From NCBI RefSeq assembly GCF_004114425.1, contig NZ_RDQF01000014.1, positions 1-64,000 of the forward strand: a stretch of 64,000 nt of DNA, given 5' to 3'. The DNA is from Bradyrhizobium vignae (GTDB taxonomy: Bacteria; Pseudomonadota; Alphaproteobacteria; Rhizobiales; Xanthobacteraceae). Made by a program: the position numbers and the translations under genes. The notes under the pieces were generated by a model, which worked only from the letters and a program-made list of their open reading frames with translations, was not told the origin of the DNA and ran no database searches. Of this stretch, positions 1 to 8,546 are shown in pieces; the stretch's first letter is position 1, and the number at the start of each line of letters is the position of its first letter.

Positions 1-213
1 ATCGTGCCGCCGCGCCACCGCGGACACGCTCGCCCCCGGCGCAAAACTCTCCGCAACAATCGCCGCCTTCGCGTCGGTCGACCAGCGCCGACGCCGGCCC
101 GTCCCCGTGATGATCTCGATGCGCTGCAGCGTGTCGGCGCCGTCTTCAAGGATAGACGTATGCCTATCCTTATCGCTATTCTTACGACTATCCTTACGAC
201 TATCCTTGGACAT
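1..213 (-). mobile_element. tnpA: IS66-family transposase accessory protein TnpA, N-terminal part (cut by window edge)
   Basis: An open frame of 71 codons starts at 213 and runs off the left edge. It begins with a Lys/Asp/Ser-rich stretch made by a repeated GGATAGTCGTAA-type unit (three to four copies near 165-210). It then reads 'RRRRWSTDAKAAIVAESF' and 'GASVSAVARRHD', the helix-turn-helix start of the small IS66 OrfA protein. IS66 elements normally carry tnpA, tnpB and tnpC; only the start of the first is visible. The neighbouring genes are unrelated, so this marks an insertion-sequence boundary. I could not identify the terminal inverted repeat with confidence. Confidence 0.75.
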
Positions 214-268
214 TGTGACCCCGCGACAAACCATTCCGCGAGATATTCTTAGCCGACCAGATCAGCCC

Positions 269-898
269 TCAGTGCGTGGTCCCTGGATGACGCTCACGTT
301 TCTCCTCGGCAGGGCCGATTACCGCCCAGTACGAGACGATCGTGCAGTGCCCATTCTTGCCGTGGCCCCACCCAGTAAGGTTTCCAATGAAGATGTCGTC
401 GTTATCCGTTTCGAGCCGCTGCCCAACAAATGCGCCCATCCCTAGCTTGTCAGTACTCGAAATGTACGTGAACATTAAAAGATCTCCGGAACGGGAGCCC
501 TTCACTTTGAAGTTGCGGGGATTCCCTTTTCTGTTGGTACGCTCGGCAACGTCTCGATCCTGGATCATCCTTCCAGAGGCCAGAACGTGCCGGGGCACTA
601 GGAATTCGTATTGATCAGCAGGACCATCAGAAGGATCAGTGTAGATGTACAGCGCCTGCTCAAGACTCATCAGCCGTATGAGCCAAGGGATGACGTTTTG
701 CTCGAAGGGGTCACGAATAAAGCCGACGACGACAGCTGCCACGACAAAACCTAGCGCTGCTTTCAGGCCCTGACGCGCCAGATCAGGCGCCAGCGGCCGC
801 ACCGCGTCGCGAGCCCGCTTCCAATAGCTTTTTGCGAGCAGAAATCTCGGAGGTAATACAAGCTCTTTGCCAGCTCGTGCCTTGCGCGACTTACCCAT
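269..898 (-). CDS. Hypothetical membrane-anchored protein
   Basis: I do not recognise a family. The chosen start is the ATG at 898 (protein starts MGKSRKARAGKELVLPPRF), preceded by GGTGGGAG. The N-terminus is basic, followed by one hydrophobic segment (about 'LKAALGFVVAAVVVGFI', residues 45-62), so the protein is probably anchored in the inner membrane with a soluble C-terminal domain of about 140 residues. That domain contains 'GDLLMFTYIS', 'GAFVGQRLETDNDDIFIGN' and 'GHCTIVSYWAVIG' and could be a small beta-rich fold. A longer frame reaches 952 but runs through a strong hairpin, so the shorter start is preferred. Confidence 0.5.
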   Translation of the reverse strand: MGKSRKARAGKELVLPPRFLLAKSYWKRARDAVRPLAPDLARQGLKAALGFVVAAVVVGFIRDPFEQNVIPWLIRLMSLEQALYIYTDPSDGPADQYEFLVPRHVLASGRMIQDRDVAERTNRKGNPRNFKVKGSRSGDLLMFTYISSTDKLGMGAFVGQRLETDNDDIFIGNLTGWGHGKNGHCTIVSYWAVIGPAEEKRERHPGTTH

Positions 899-1294
899 GC
901 TCCCACCCCAAAGAACTTCTCGGGCGCAAAACGCCCGAGAAGCCTTTTGCATCCTTAACCGCCGCAGAGCGTCGAGTTTGCCCTGACGATGACCGGTGCC
1001 GACGGACGAGAGCTGCGCATCAGATCCTCCATGCGAGCAGTAGAGTTGCTCGCTCTCATCATGTTGGAAGGCGAAAGAAGCGGTTCAAGAGAGTCGATAA
1101 AAAAACAGAGCTTTCCATCTAAGTGCCAGATATTATTTGCTTCCCACCACGTACCGCATCGCAAACAGCTACTATAGTCTTATGCTTTCCGCGACATTAC
1201 AGGCGCGCCCTACGCCATCTGCCATTCGAAAAGACCGAATCTCGGGCAACTCGAGTTGGAGAATTTCAGGCGTTTCGCCACGACCTCCGCGCTC
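899..1294. other. Gene-free stretch with a strong hairpin
   Basis: No convincing gene. A perfect 11-bp stem with a 5-base loop lies at 916-942 (CTTCTCGGGCG, loop CAAAA, CGCCCGAGAAG), followed on the plus strand by CCTTTT. It could be a terminator or a relic of an upstream transcription unit. The remaining short frames have no recognisable content. Confidence 0.4.
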
Positions 1295-1495
1295 CTACCA
1301 GTCCAAAAATACAACAACCGTCTGACAAAGAGCCGAAGCACCAGCTGCACTAGCAGCCAAGGCATTGAAGGTGCTCTGCAGGTTATAAGCAGCTCCCAGC
1401 GCGTTGAGCTTTTCAGCCTCTTCCCTCATCCCAATCGTCCCTTTGACTCCGGCAAACTTGTTTCCTGAATTCACCTTCGCAGACAAGAACCACAA
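1295..1495 (-). CDS. Small hypothetical membrane protein
   Basis: A 66-codon frame whose reading continues upstream of the first ATG (1495) for about 20 codons. That extension encodes a hydrophobic stretch ('RAALAILAAGLWFLSAK') which looks like a transmembrane helix, so the true start may be a non-ATG codon near 1550. The C-terminal half ('EEAEKLNALGAAYNLQSTFN', then an Ala-rich run) is helical. It lies downstream of the lipoprotein and 90-residue genes in the same direction, so all three may be co-transcribed. Function unknown; the start is uncertain. Confidence 0.3.
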   Translation of the reverse strand: MWFLSAKVNSGNKFAGVKGTIGMREEAEKLNALGAAYNLQSTFNALAASAAGASALCQTVVVFLDW

Positions 1496-1588
1496 ACCGG
1501 CGGCCAGGATCGCTAGAGCGGCTCGCCAAATTGAAGAAGTGCTTCGCAGTCAATCTTTCCCCCGTATGTTTGCTAGCCGCGGGGCCAT

Positions 1589-1861
1589 CTAACGGCAGCG
1601 CACCTTCGCATAAATTGTGCAGCCCTGCGTCCCGTCGCAGAACAAAACCTCTTTCCATCCGGAGGGGTCACAGTCTCCCTCCCAGCATTTATGGTCCGGA
1701 GGAAGGGTGCTGCAATCCCGGTGCGGGCCCTCGCGCAGGATACCGGCGATGGCTCTCGCCCTCATTATTGCTTGCGCCTCTTCAGGCGTCTTCCGCTCCG
1801 TTGCGTAACCCAGCTGATGCGCTTCCTCGACCGTCTGCGGAATCCTTACGGCGTCTGCCAT
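1589..1861 (-). CDS. Small hypothetical protein with six cysteines
   Basis: 90 codons starting at the ATG at 1861, immediately after the stop codon of the lipoprotein gene (1862-1864), which suggests translational coupling. The N-terminal half is helical and charged ('PQTVEEAHQLGYATERKTPE'). The C-terminal half has cysteines in a compact arrangement ('RDCSTLPPDHKCWEGDCD' and 'CDGTQGCTIYAKVRC'), suggesting a disulfide- or metal-stabilised knot. No signal peptide is evident. Family unknown. Confidence 0.45.
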   Translation of the reverse strand: MADAVRIPQTVEEAHQLGYATERKTPEEAQAIMRARAIAGILREGPHRDCSTLPPDHKCWEGDCDPSGWKEVLFCDGTQGCTIYAKVRCR

Positions 1862-2674
1862 TTACGGCCCTCCTTTGCGAATGGCTGCCGCGGCGGCTTG
1901 TCCGATCAGTGCGGCGTTGTGGATTGCGGCGGCTTCGGCGGCGGCGTCCCCAGGCGGCGCGATGGTGATGGTCACATCGTGAGTACGTGTGCGCGTAGCG
2001 TTCAAGAATGGAGAGTCCGGGTTGGCCGTAAACTCCACCAGCTTCCACGTTGGCGTAACCGAACTACCATAAACAACCACGAAGGTCACCTCGTAGCTGA
2101 ATGCGCTGTAAGGACCAATGATTGTTCCTGGCACGGTCGATAAGAAGATCTTCTTATCCAGGAACTGGCCAATCTTGAGATCTCCCTCGATCAGTAACTC
2201 TCCTGCCTTCTCGCACGGATTTACAACCGGCCGAGCTGAGCGCAGCTCCCTGAGCGGGTAAGTGAAGGAGATCGTTTCTATTCTTGTCGCTTCTGAAGAG
2301 GCATTCCCTCCAGCGCCGAGCGTGAATGACCTCGTATCGGAAAGAGTTCGCACCCACGACAGGCCTGGGTTCGCGCTGCCCTTCTCATCAACAGTCAACT
2401 TTAGAGTAACTGTTGCCAGCCAGTCTTTGATCCAATCAGCCTTGTTGCCGCTCCGTTGACCCGCCCCATAGTATTTCCGGATCGCATCATCCACTCCCTT
2501 GTGCAGCTCGCACTTGATGTGGTTGATGCTACGATTCTCTGTAATTTTCTGGGTTTCAGGAGGCTCGTGCCACTCCTGCATCTTCGGGACGTAAGCCCCG
2601 CAGCCCCCGACGAAAAGGACAATAGCTGCCGCGCAAAGCAGAAGCCCACAATCCGCATGATGAAAACCGCTCAA
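1862..2674 (-). CDS. Probable lipoprotein of unknown function
   Basis: 270 residues. The N-terminus is a lipoprotein signal: hydrophobic 'GLLLCAAAIVLFVGGCGAY' ends in a VGGC lipobox, so the mature protein is probably lipid-anchored at a cysteine near residue 25. The mature part looks like an all-beta periplasmic domain ('DWLATVTLKLTVDEKG', 'YEVTFVVVYGSSVTPTWKL', 'RTHDVTITIAPP') and ends in an Ala-rich tail. I recognise no named family. It heads a minus-strand group of two or three small genes. Similar lipoproteins of unknown role occur in rhizobial genomes; that part is recollection, not a search result. Confidence 0.6.
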   Translation of the reverse strand: MSGFHHADCGLLLCAAAIVLFVGGCGAYVPKMQEWHEPPETQKITENRSINHIKCELHKGVDDAIRKYYGAGQRSGNKADWIKDWLATVTLKLTVDEKGSANPGLSWVRTLSDTRSFTLGAGGNASSEATRIETISFTYPLRELRSARPVVNPCEKAGELLIEGDLKIGQFLDKKIFLSTVPGTIIGPYSAFSYEVTFVVVYGSSVTPTWKLVEFTANPDSPFLNATRTRTHDVTITIAPPGDAAAEAAAIHNAALIGQAAAAAIRKGGP

Positions 2675-2941
2675 CGAAAACTAAACCACTGCATGTCGAC
2701 ACACTCTCGGCTTGGTCGCAACGGCTCCCGATCGGACCGAATCAGAGAATCTTCAGTTGTGCTTTCGCTAACCTTGGGTCACCTCTCAGCTTGCACTTGC
2801 GACGCCGCCAAAACGCGAAATCGCATCTGCCGGTAAGACAGAGGATCAGGCGATCCTTTTATCGTGGCCTGCAGCCAACCAGCATCCCTCGCACAATCTG
2901 AGAAGCCACAGCCTGATCGCGCCTTGAGTCCGATTTGATCA

Positions 2942-3540
2942 CCGGCGTACGGTGCGAAACGTTAGGCGGTTGACCTTCCTGGCCAGCAACGCAAATCGCA
3001 GTATGTCGGAGCGGTACAGCACGATGGAGCGCTTGCCCGGAAGCCTCAGGATTTCCGTGGGTCGAGCAGCCATCAGCTTCGCCGGCGCTTCGGCGTCAAG
3101 CCGCTCATGCCAGGTGCCGGTTCGCACCATGTCCGAGCGGATTGAATTTGTCCGAGCAGCGGGGTTTCAGGGTGTCGAGCGCACGCACCCTACCCATCTT
3201 CTGTCGCTGGCGCTCCGTGAAATTTTTCGCCCTTGATGTCCGTGCAGACGACCGAGCCCTTGTAGGACAGAGGTTGGATATAACCATGCCTGTTCCTTTG
3301 CCTGCGCCCATCGGCCCGAAGACAGGGACCATGCCGTCCTTGGTTGAACCGCAAAAAAGAACGGCCGATCCGGCCGACTATTGGTCCATTCTCCCTCCGT
3401 ACGCCGAATAGAACATTTCCCAGTTGTTGGCTGTGCCGAGAGCACGGGCGCGGCTTCCGCTGCCTAACACCACAATAATGATTTTGCCAAAGAACAATCC
3501 CGCATGCACAAGCAGGAGAAGGGTCAGCAGGGTTTTGCGG
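2942..3540 (-). pseudogene. Remnant of a VirD4/TraG-type type IV secretion coupling protein
   Basis: Several minus-strand frames together resemble VirD4/TraG. At 3540-3400 one frame encodes an N-terminal membrane segment ('LLTLLLLVHAGLFFGKIIIV') and then 'RALGTANNWEMFYSAYGGRM' before a stop. At 3332-3270 the next frame has the Walker A region 'GPMGAGKGTGMVISNL'. Another frame shift leads to 'GSVVCTDIKGEKF' (3260-3220). The end (about 3060-2942) has 'PTEILRLPGKRSIVLYRSD', like the C-terminus of the family. Most of the middle of the roughly 650-residue protein is missing. It is a decayed conjugation or effector-export gene, consistent with a former transfer region in the island. Confidence 0.6.
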
Positions 3541-4103
3541 AGGCACCACCACATGCCTCAGCTTGACCGTGACAGAATGATGTTGGCCAGCCCTGAAGAC
3601 CAATGCGGAAGCCATTTCCGCTTCCAGCCTGATCGTAGCGTCCCAACGGTCCGGTTTGGTATTACGTGGGATACCCGTCGCAAGGGGACTTGGCATTGGC
3701 ACCGATGGCCCCGCTTACAAGAACACGTCGGCGCTCATTTGGGTCTGCATTGCGGATCGGTGTGCGCAGCAAGGGCAATCTCATCCGGAACGCAATAAGT
3801 GGTGCCATCGTAGAAAGAGACAATCTTGACCAAATGCTCTGACGCCACGGCTTTTTGAATCTATGGCTTCCATATCCATCGCAGTGTCGTGGTCGTCCGA
3901 TTTGAAAAGATAGCCGTACCGGTCCATCTTAACCTGAACTGCTATGCCGGCAAAAGGTCTGAACTGGTGTTGGCTTAGGTCGCCCACGATCCAGCCGGCG
4001 CCCGCGAAGGCCGCAAGGCGTGCTAATTGAAGCGCAATCCGGCATCTTGCCGCGTTTCTCGAGCAAGTGTGGAGATCGGGCAGGCCCACCGAATTCTCTG
4101 AGT
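3541..4103. other. Gene-poor stretch with possible decayed minus-strand coding sequence
   Basis: On the minus strand around 4060-3780 short runs look protein-like ('LARLAAFAGAGWIVGDL', 'VKMDRYGYLFKSDDHD', and in another frame 'SEHLVKIVSFYDGTTYCVP'), broken by frame changes. They may belong to the same decayed transfer region as the VirD4 remnant. No intact gene. Confidence 0.25.
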
Positions 4104-4105
4104 GC

Positions 4106-4123
4106 GTCAGCTTGTCGACAGCT
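4106..4123 (+). promoter_or_regulatory. tts box (TtsI binding site)
   Basis: GTCAGCTTGTCGACAGCT differs from the conserved core GTCAGCTTnTCGAAAGCT at one position. It ends 47 bases before the ATG of the effector gene at 4171, the same spacing as the box before the effector at 34381. Confidence 0.85.
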
Positions 4124-4170
4124 GGTCCTAATAGAGCGAGAAGAGAGCGACACATCGAAGCGAGAGGGAC

Positions 4171-5289
4171 ATGGACCCATTTAACAGCATCAACCCATTC
4201 GACCCAGAGTTCTCTGCTTACAACGCCGCGATGCCGCAAGCGCAACAGCAGCAAGCGGAGTTTGAGCCGTACTTGGATGAAGTGCCTAAGCTTGGTACCT
4301 CTGCCGTCGCAGAGGATCCGGTTTCTCCTGATCCCTACTATCCTCATCTGTCTGAAGAAGGCCTTAGGCTCGCCGAGGCCTTCGGACTTGAGCACCCGAG
4401 GGCCGACGGTTCTCATTCCGAACACGCGGTCACCGGACGCGAGGACGCCGCTGCCCTAATGGACGAGGACTACACCGGCCAGTTGAGGCCTACGAAGAGG
4501 CAGAGGACAGTAAGCCAGACGGAAGGCGATGCCATTGAGCGCCAGCCCCGCGACCCTAGCAATTCAGCCGCTCGCGAGCTGATTGAAGACGCCGGCACAC
4601 CGTTTCAGGCCAGCGGGCCGTTGATCCTTCCTGCGGAAGAGTACGGTCAGGATATGCTGTGGGCGATGCTGGGAAACGCCGGCTCATCGTCGTCTCTCGA
4701 GGCAACCGCCCCTCATGACCTCGCCTTGGATTCAGAAGCGGCCGTTCGTTCCGTCAACTCGCGGCAGGACGACCAGCGCACGTCAGCTGCGCATGAGGGT
4801 AGCAGCGTCCCGCCGAGCCAGGACAGCCCACCGGCTCCTTTCATAGTTCATAACGATCGCTTCACGGCGCTGTTCGTACCCGCTGCGGCAATGAGGGGCG
4901 GCTCTCCACTCAATCTATCAGGCGCAACCATTCATTTCGGATCTCGACCGGAAAGCGTTTCGCAGCCGAGCGCACAGCCGGCGAATCGGCTCTCGCCAGC
5001 ACTGCTTGCGCAGACGGTGGAGCAAGCCGCTCCGGCGTCCGCCAGAGCTGAGACGACGCCGCTCGCGGCCCGCGAGATTTACGCCGCATCATTCGCCGTT
5101 CCTGAGGGCTTTTCGCACGGGACCCAAGCCGCCTCAATCACAATGATCTCAAAGCTCGCCCGCTGGGGCCTCTTGCCGGACGCAGCGGAGCCGATGAAGC
5201 AATACGACATTCGCGGCGAGCGTTACACGGCTCTCTTGGGGCCGGGCGGACCGAACGACGTTCGGCTCATCCACCATCCACAGATGTAG
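4171..5289 (+). CDS. Type III effector candidate with C-terminal FSHGTQ domain
   Basis: 372 residues. It starts at ATG 4171 after AGAGGG, 47 bases downstream of a tts box, so T3SS-dependent secretion is likely. The N-terminus (MDPFNSINPFDPEF, then a PQAQQQQAEFEPYL stretch) is rich in Asn, Ser and Gln and closely matches the N-terminus of the effector at 34381 ('NINPADKNF', 'QPQQQQAEFEQHL'), so it probably carries the secretion signal. Residues 106-112 (RPTKRQR) look like a nuclear localisation signal. The middle is acidic and low in complexity. Residues about 305-371 form one copy of the shared domain ('VPEGFSHGTQAAS', 'KLARWGLLPDAAEPMK', 'YDIRGERYTALLGP'). No catalytic motif was recognised; the biochemical function is unknown. 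Confidence 0.8.
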   Translation: MDPFNSINPFDPEFSAYNAAMPQAQQQQAEFEPYLDEVPKLGTSAVAEDPVSPDPYYPHLSEEGLRLAEAFGLEHPRADGSHSEHAVTGREDAAALMDEDYTGQLRPTKRQRTVSQTEGDAIERQPRDPSNSAARELIEDAGTPFQASGPLILPAEEYGQDMLWAMLGNAGSSSSLEATAPHDLALDSEAAVRSVNSRQDDQRTSAAHEGSSVPPSQDSPPAPFIVHNDRFTALFVPAAAMRGGSPLNLSGATIHFGSRPESVSQPSAQPANRLSPALLAQTVEQAAPASARAETTPLAAREIYAASFAVPEGFSHGTQAASITMISKLARWGLLPDAAEPMKQYDIRGERYTALLGPGGPNDVRLIHHPQM

Positions 5290-6584
5290 ACACTAGAGAC
5301 AGTCGCTACGTGAGCGGCCAGTCCAGATAGCTCAGGTAGCGGATTCGTTGATGGACGGTAGCTTGCTTCAGCGACACTTGCGAGCTTAGTGAGGTTCTGT
5401 GCGGTGCGGATGAGCGCAGCCGGCCCCAATGAACTTGCGGGCGCCATCGCTTAGCGGCTCCTTGTTGAGCCGAACAGCGATGGCCCCTTTTGTTTGCGAA
5501 GAGGGGGATCACGTTGCGGGCTGCTTGCGACGAGGTGATAGTGCAGAAAAATCGGAGGTGACTGCCGACCCCCTCAGGGGGCCGTCGTCGCTATAATGTG
5601 TGTCTTTCTGGCGAGGCACAGGAAGGAATGGCTTTGACGCATTCGGCCGATGATCTTACCGCGAGAAAGCCCAGCGCCGCGCTGAGAGTCTACAGGACAC
5701 GACCGCTCGCCTCTTTGATCGGCGCGGATCTTTACCCGGAATCCCACCGACCTGCAGCCCCTTTCCAGCATCACCACGATCGCGGTGCCGCGGAAGGCGA
5801 TCCGGAGCATGCAGCCGAAACGAATCGCGAGGAACTCCAAATTGTGGTGAAGGCGCGGATCCCCTACCAGTTCGTACAGGAGATTTCGCAGCTCACGTCA
5901 GTTAGCTTTCTGGGTGTTGGTTACTTTGGGAGATTTCTTCGGTGTTGATTTTGAAACCATTTTGAAGCCAGACCAGTTTGGCGGTGTTGGACTTTTCTCC
6001 GCGACTTGTTTGCCTAAAGGCGCGTTATTTCACAGCCCGTGACGTACAGCCTGGGTGAAGAACTTACTTGCGATTACTTGTCTTTCGATTCAGGGTGTGA
6101 CTTATCGTGGAATAAGGAGCCATTGGCGACCTCCGGCCCTGCTTTCGAAGCAGCGTGGAGCCGGCTCCGACAGGTCGATCCTGCGCTGTACGCGTTGTTC
6201 TAGTGATTCAGTGAGCAGCTCTCGACACCCTAAAAATTCTCGCCGTCCAATCGCGCGGCGGAGTAGTGTGGCTTTTGGAGCGGACGCGCGATGTTCAGGG
6301 CGTTACACGCTGTAATCGGGTACAAAAGCAGTTCATGAAGCCAGAATTCTGCATATGGAAGTGGTTTTTTGAGTGATTTCACCGGGATGAGTGTGTGAAG
6401 CTGCTTTGCACCTAGGCAGCTTCGGCACCGGACGTGTCTGCAAAGAGGGTTGGCACGGAAGCGAGTTGGTGGGATTGCTTATTGACCCGAGATTCGACGC
6501 TTCGAACTCGGCGCATATGTTGTCCCCGGCAACTGCGCTCTGCTCGCCCGGAATAGTTTTAAGATAGAGGCGCCCTGAAATCTG
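5290..6584. other. Gene-poor stretch of about 1.3 kb
   Basis: No gene I can support. A small inverted repeat (CCCCCTCAGGGGG) lies near 5569-5581. A plus-strand frame of 116 codons (5598-5948) and an overlapping minus-strand frame (5574-5840) have no recognisable family and unusual composition. The segment 5940-6330 is relatively AT-rich and may be regulatory or a relic. Confidence 0.4.
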
Positions 6585-7136
6585 ATGCCGTCCAAGCTGC
6601 CAGGATTGAAAAGACGGCTCGAGAAGAGCCCTGTCGCGAGTCAGGATGTACTTAGGCGATTCACGTGGGAGATCAGAGCCATTAACCTGTGTCTGGACGA
6701 CCTTCGCTATTTCCAGGCCCATGCGCTGGGCATTGCTGCACCACAAATGATGATCTTGATGGCGCTGATCGACTTGGAACAGGACGACGGAGTTCCGGTC
6801 AACGTGGTTGCAAAGTTGATGAAAGTTGAGTCGGCCTTCATTACGAGGCATTCGAAACAGCTTGAGGATAAGCGATTTGTGCGACGTAAGCGCTGCGCGA
6901 GCGATGCACGAATTGTCAATCTGTCGCTAACCGACAGCGCTCGCAGACAACTTGCGAGCATCGCAGCGCAGCAGGAAGAACTCGATGAGTTTGTTTTTGG
7001 TTATCCCGACATTACGAACTTTGCAAAGCTGGCTAGTTGCCTTAGCGGAGTCAGGCAACGGCTGGAAAAGGCTCGCCTGCACGCCGCGTTGAAGATGCAA
7101 GAACCTTCAAGAGAGCAGCAGCTGCGGGACGCCTAG
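6585..7136 (+). CDS. MarR-family transcriptional regulator
   Basis: 183 residues. The central part is a winged helix-turn-helix: 'GIAAPQMMILMALIDLEQ', 'PVNVVAKLMKVESAFITRH' (recognition region), and 'DKRFVRRKRCASDARIVNL', the MarR wing with the usual Arg/Asp pair (R-x-x-C-x-S-D-x-R). Helical N- and C-terminal parts ('LEKARLHAALKM') would form the dimer interface. MarR proteins usually repress a neighbouring gene and release DNA on binding a small ligand. No intact divergent neighbour is present, so the target is unclear. The start at 6585 has only a weak ribosome binding site. Confidence 0.8.
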   Translation: MPSKLPGLKRRLEKSPVASQDVLRRFTWEIRAINLCLDDLRYFQAHALGIAAPQMMILMALIDLEQDDGVPVNVVAKLMKVESAFITRHSKQLEDKRFVRRKRCASDARIVNLSLTDSARRQLASIAAQQEELDEFVFGYPDITNFAKLASCLSGVRQRLEKARLHAALKMQEPSREQQLRDA

Positions 7137-8546
7137 CCGGTCAACAACTTGAGCCCAGGAACCTACTCGCCGCGGCGATCACAACGAGCACAACCCATCC
7201 TGGATCGGAAGCTTGGATTTACTCCGCCGCCCTGCAACACAGCTCAAGCCGGAGCCAAGTGATCAAATTCGGTGCTCCAAGCTATAGCTGTACGCATGCT
7301 GAAGGAGCCATGCGCCGACAGAAGCTGGAACGCAGCGATTTACGTCGACTCTAGCAATCGTTTCTGCATCTGCTTCCGTGAGACGATGATAAGCGATAAC
7401 TCTGCGGCATTTGGCCAATCCTTTGCTCGGAGGCGCGGTATTCTACGAGCGCCGTCTGAGAGCGCTATGGGCTAACCGACCTTCGCCATAGTACCTGCGA
7501 AGCTTGTCGAGATGGCCACCGCGATCAGTTGGAGCGAGATGTAAAACAGTGCGGGCGCGGCTCGGTGCTAACCGGACCCGGGGGCTGAAACCAGGCCAAC
7601 TAGTCCCTACCACATCCGCACTGCCGTTGAGACTAGCGGGAAGGTGACTCGGCGCTGATCGATCTGGAGCAATAGCGCTGTCCCTGCCACATCCCGTTAA
7701 CCCCAAAGGGCTCTGTATCTGTAATAGCTTACCGCAAGCTGACTGGCCTTTTGCGTGGGCTATCAATACCCGCTCAATGTGCCACGCAAATCCTGCAACC
7801 ACTCAGACATGCTCTCAGTCTGTCAGCCGTTACGACTTCAGGAATCACCCGGACGGCTCAGGTTGGCGATCAGTGAGACATTGTCGATTGGCGGACCATA
7901 CCATCCTAGATTCTCCGCCCCAGTTAGAGGGTAGGTCTCGCTGTGCCATCAGATTGCGAATTCGGTGCTTTGCGCCCGCCCGTCGCTCTGCCGCGCATAT
8001 TTGTACGGCCATGTCATCGCGATCCGTATATCGGTCGACTGTCGAAGTGCGTTTGTGGAATTTAGCAAGCCTCAATCTGGGAGTACTGCGGATTAACGAA
8101 AAGCGAGCCAGATAATGACTTTACTGTTAAATTGAAGGGTCTGTGATGCGACGGAGAATACAGCATCGCACGAGTGAGCTACATAACGCCAGTCAGCGAT
8201 AGATGGAAAGCAGCGCGGATGCGACTTGGCGCCTGCATCGGGGGACTTGATGAGAAAGGCGCTATCCCTATCCGCATCCGCACTGCCAATGAAGCCACGG
8301 GATCGAGAGGCTAACGCATCGGCTTTGCTCTCGGGGCTCTTCACACCAAATGCCTCGTGGGTATTAACGAGAAATCGGCCTTGAGTGATCTACCCGGACT
8401 GATAAGCGAGACTGAGGGCGTAGCTGATCGCTCGTATTCATCCCCAACATAGTCTGCGCAGAATGAGCAAAGACGGGCTTGCTGACACCGCTGCCGAAAA
8501 CTTCGTCCGCCAAGCTCATCATTGAAGTAGATCTTAGTCCTCGACA
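7137..8546. other. Gene-poor stretch of about 1.4 kb
   Basis: Short overlapping frames on both strands without recognisable content. The only notable element is a tts-box-like site at 7726-7743 on the minus strand. The stretch ends at the 3' end of the prolyl oligopeptidase gene. It probably consists of relics of earlier insertions. Confidence 0.4.
7726..7743 (-). promoter_or_regulatory. Possible orphan tts box
   Basis: The minus strand reads GTCAGCTTGCGGTAAGCT, three mismatches to the core GTCAGCTTnTCGAAAGCT. No intact minus-strand gene follows within 300 bases, so if real it may serve a deleted effector gene. Confidence 0.35.
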
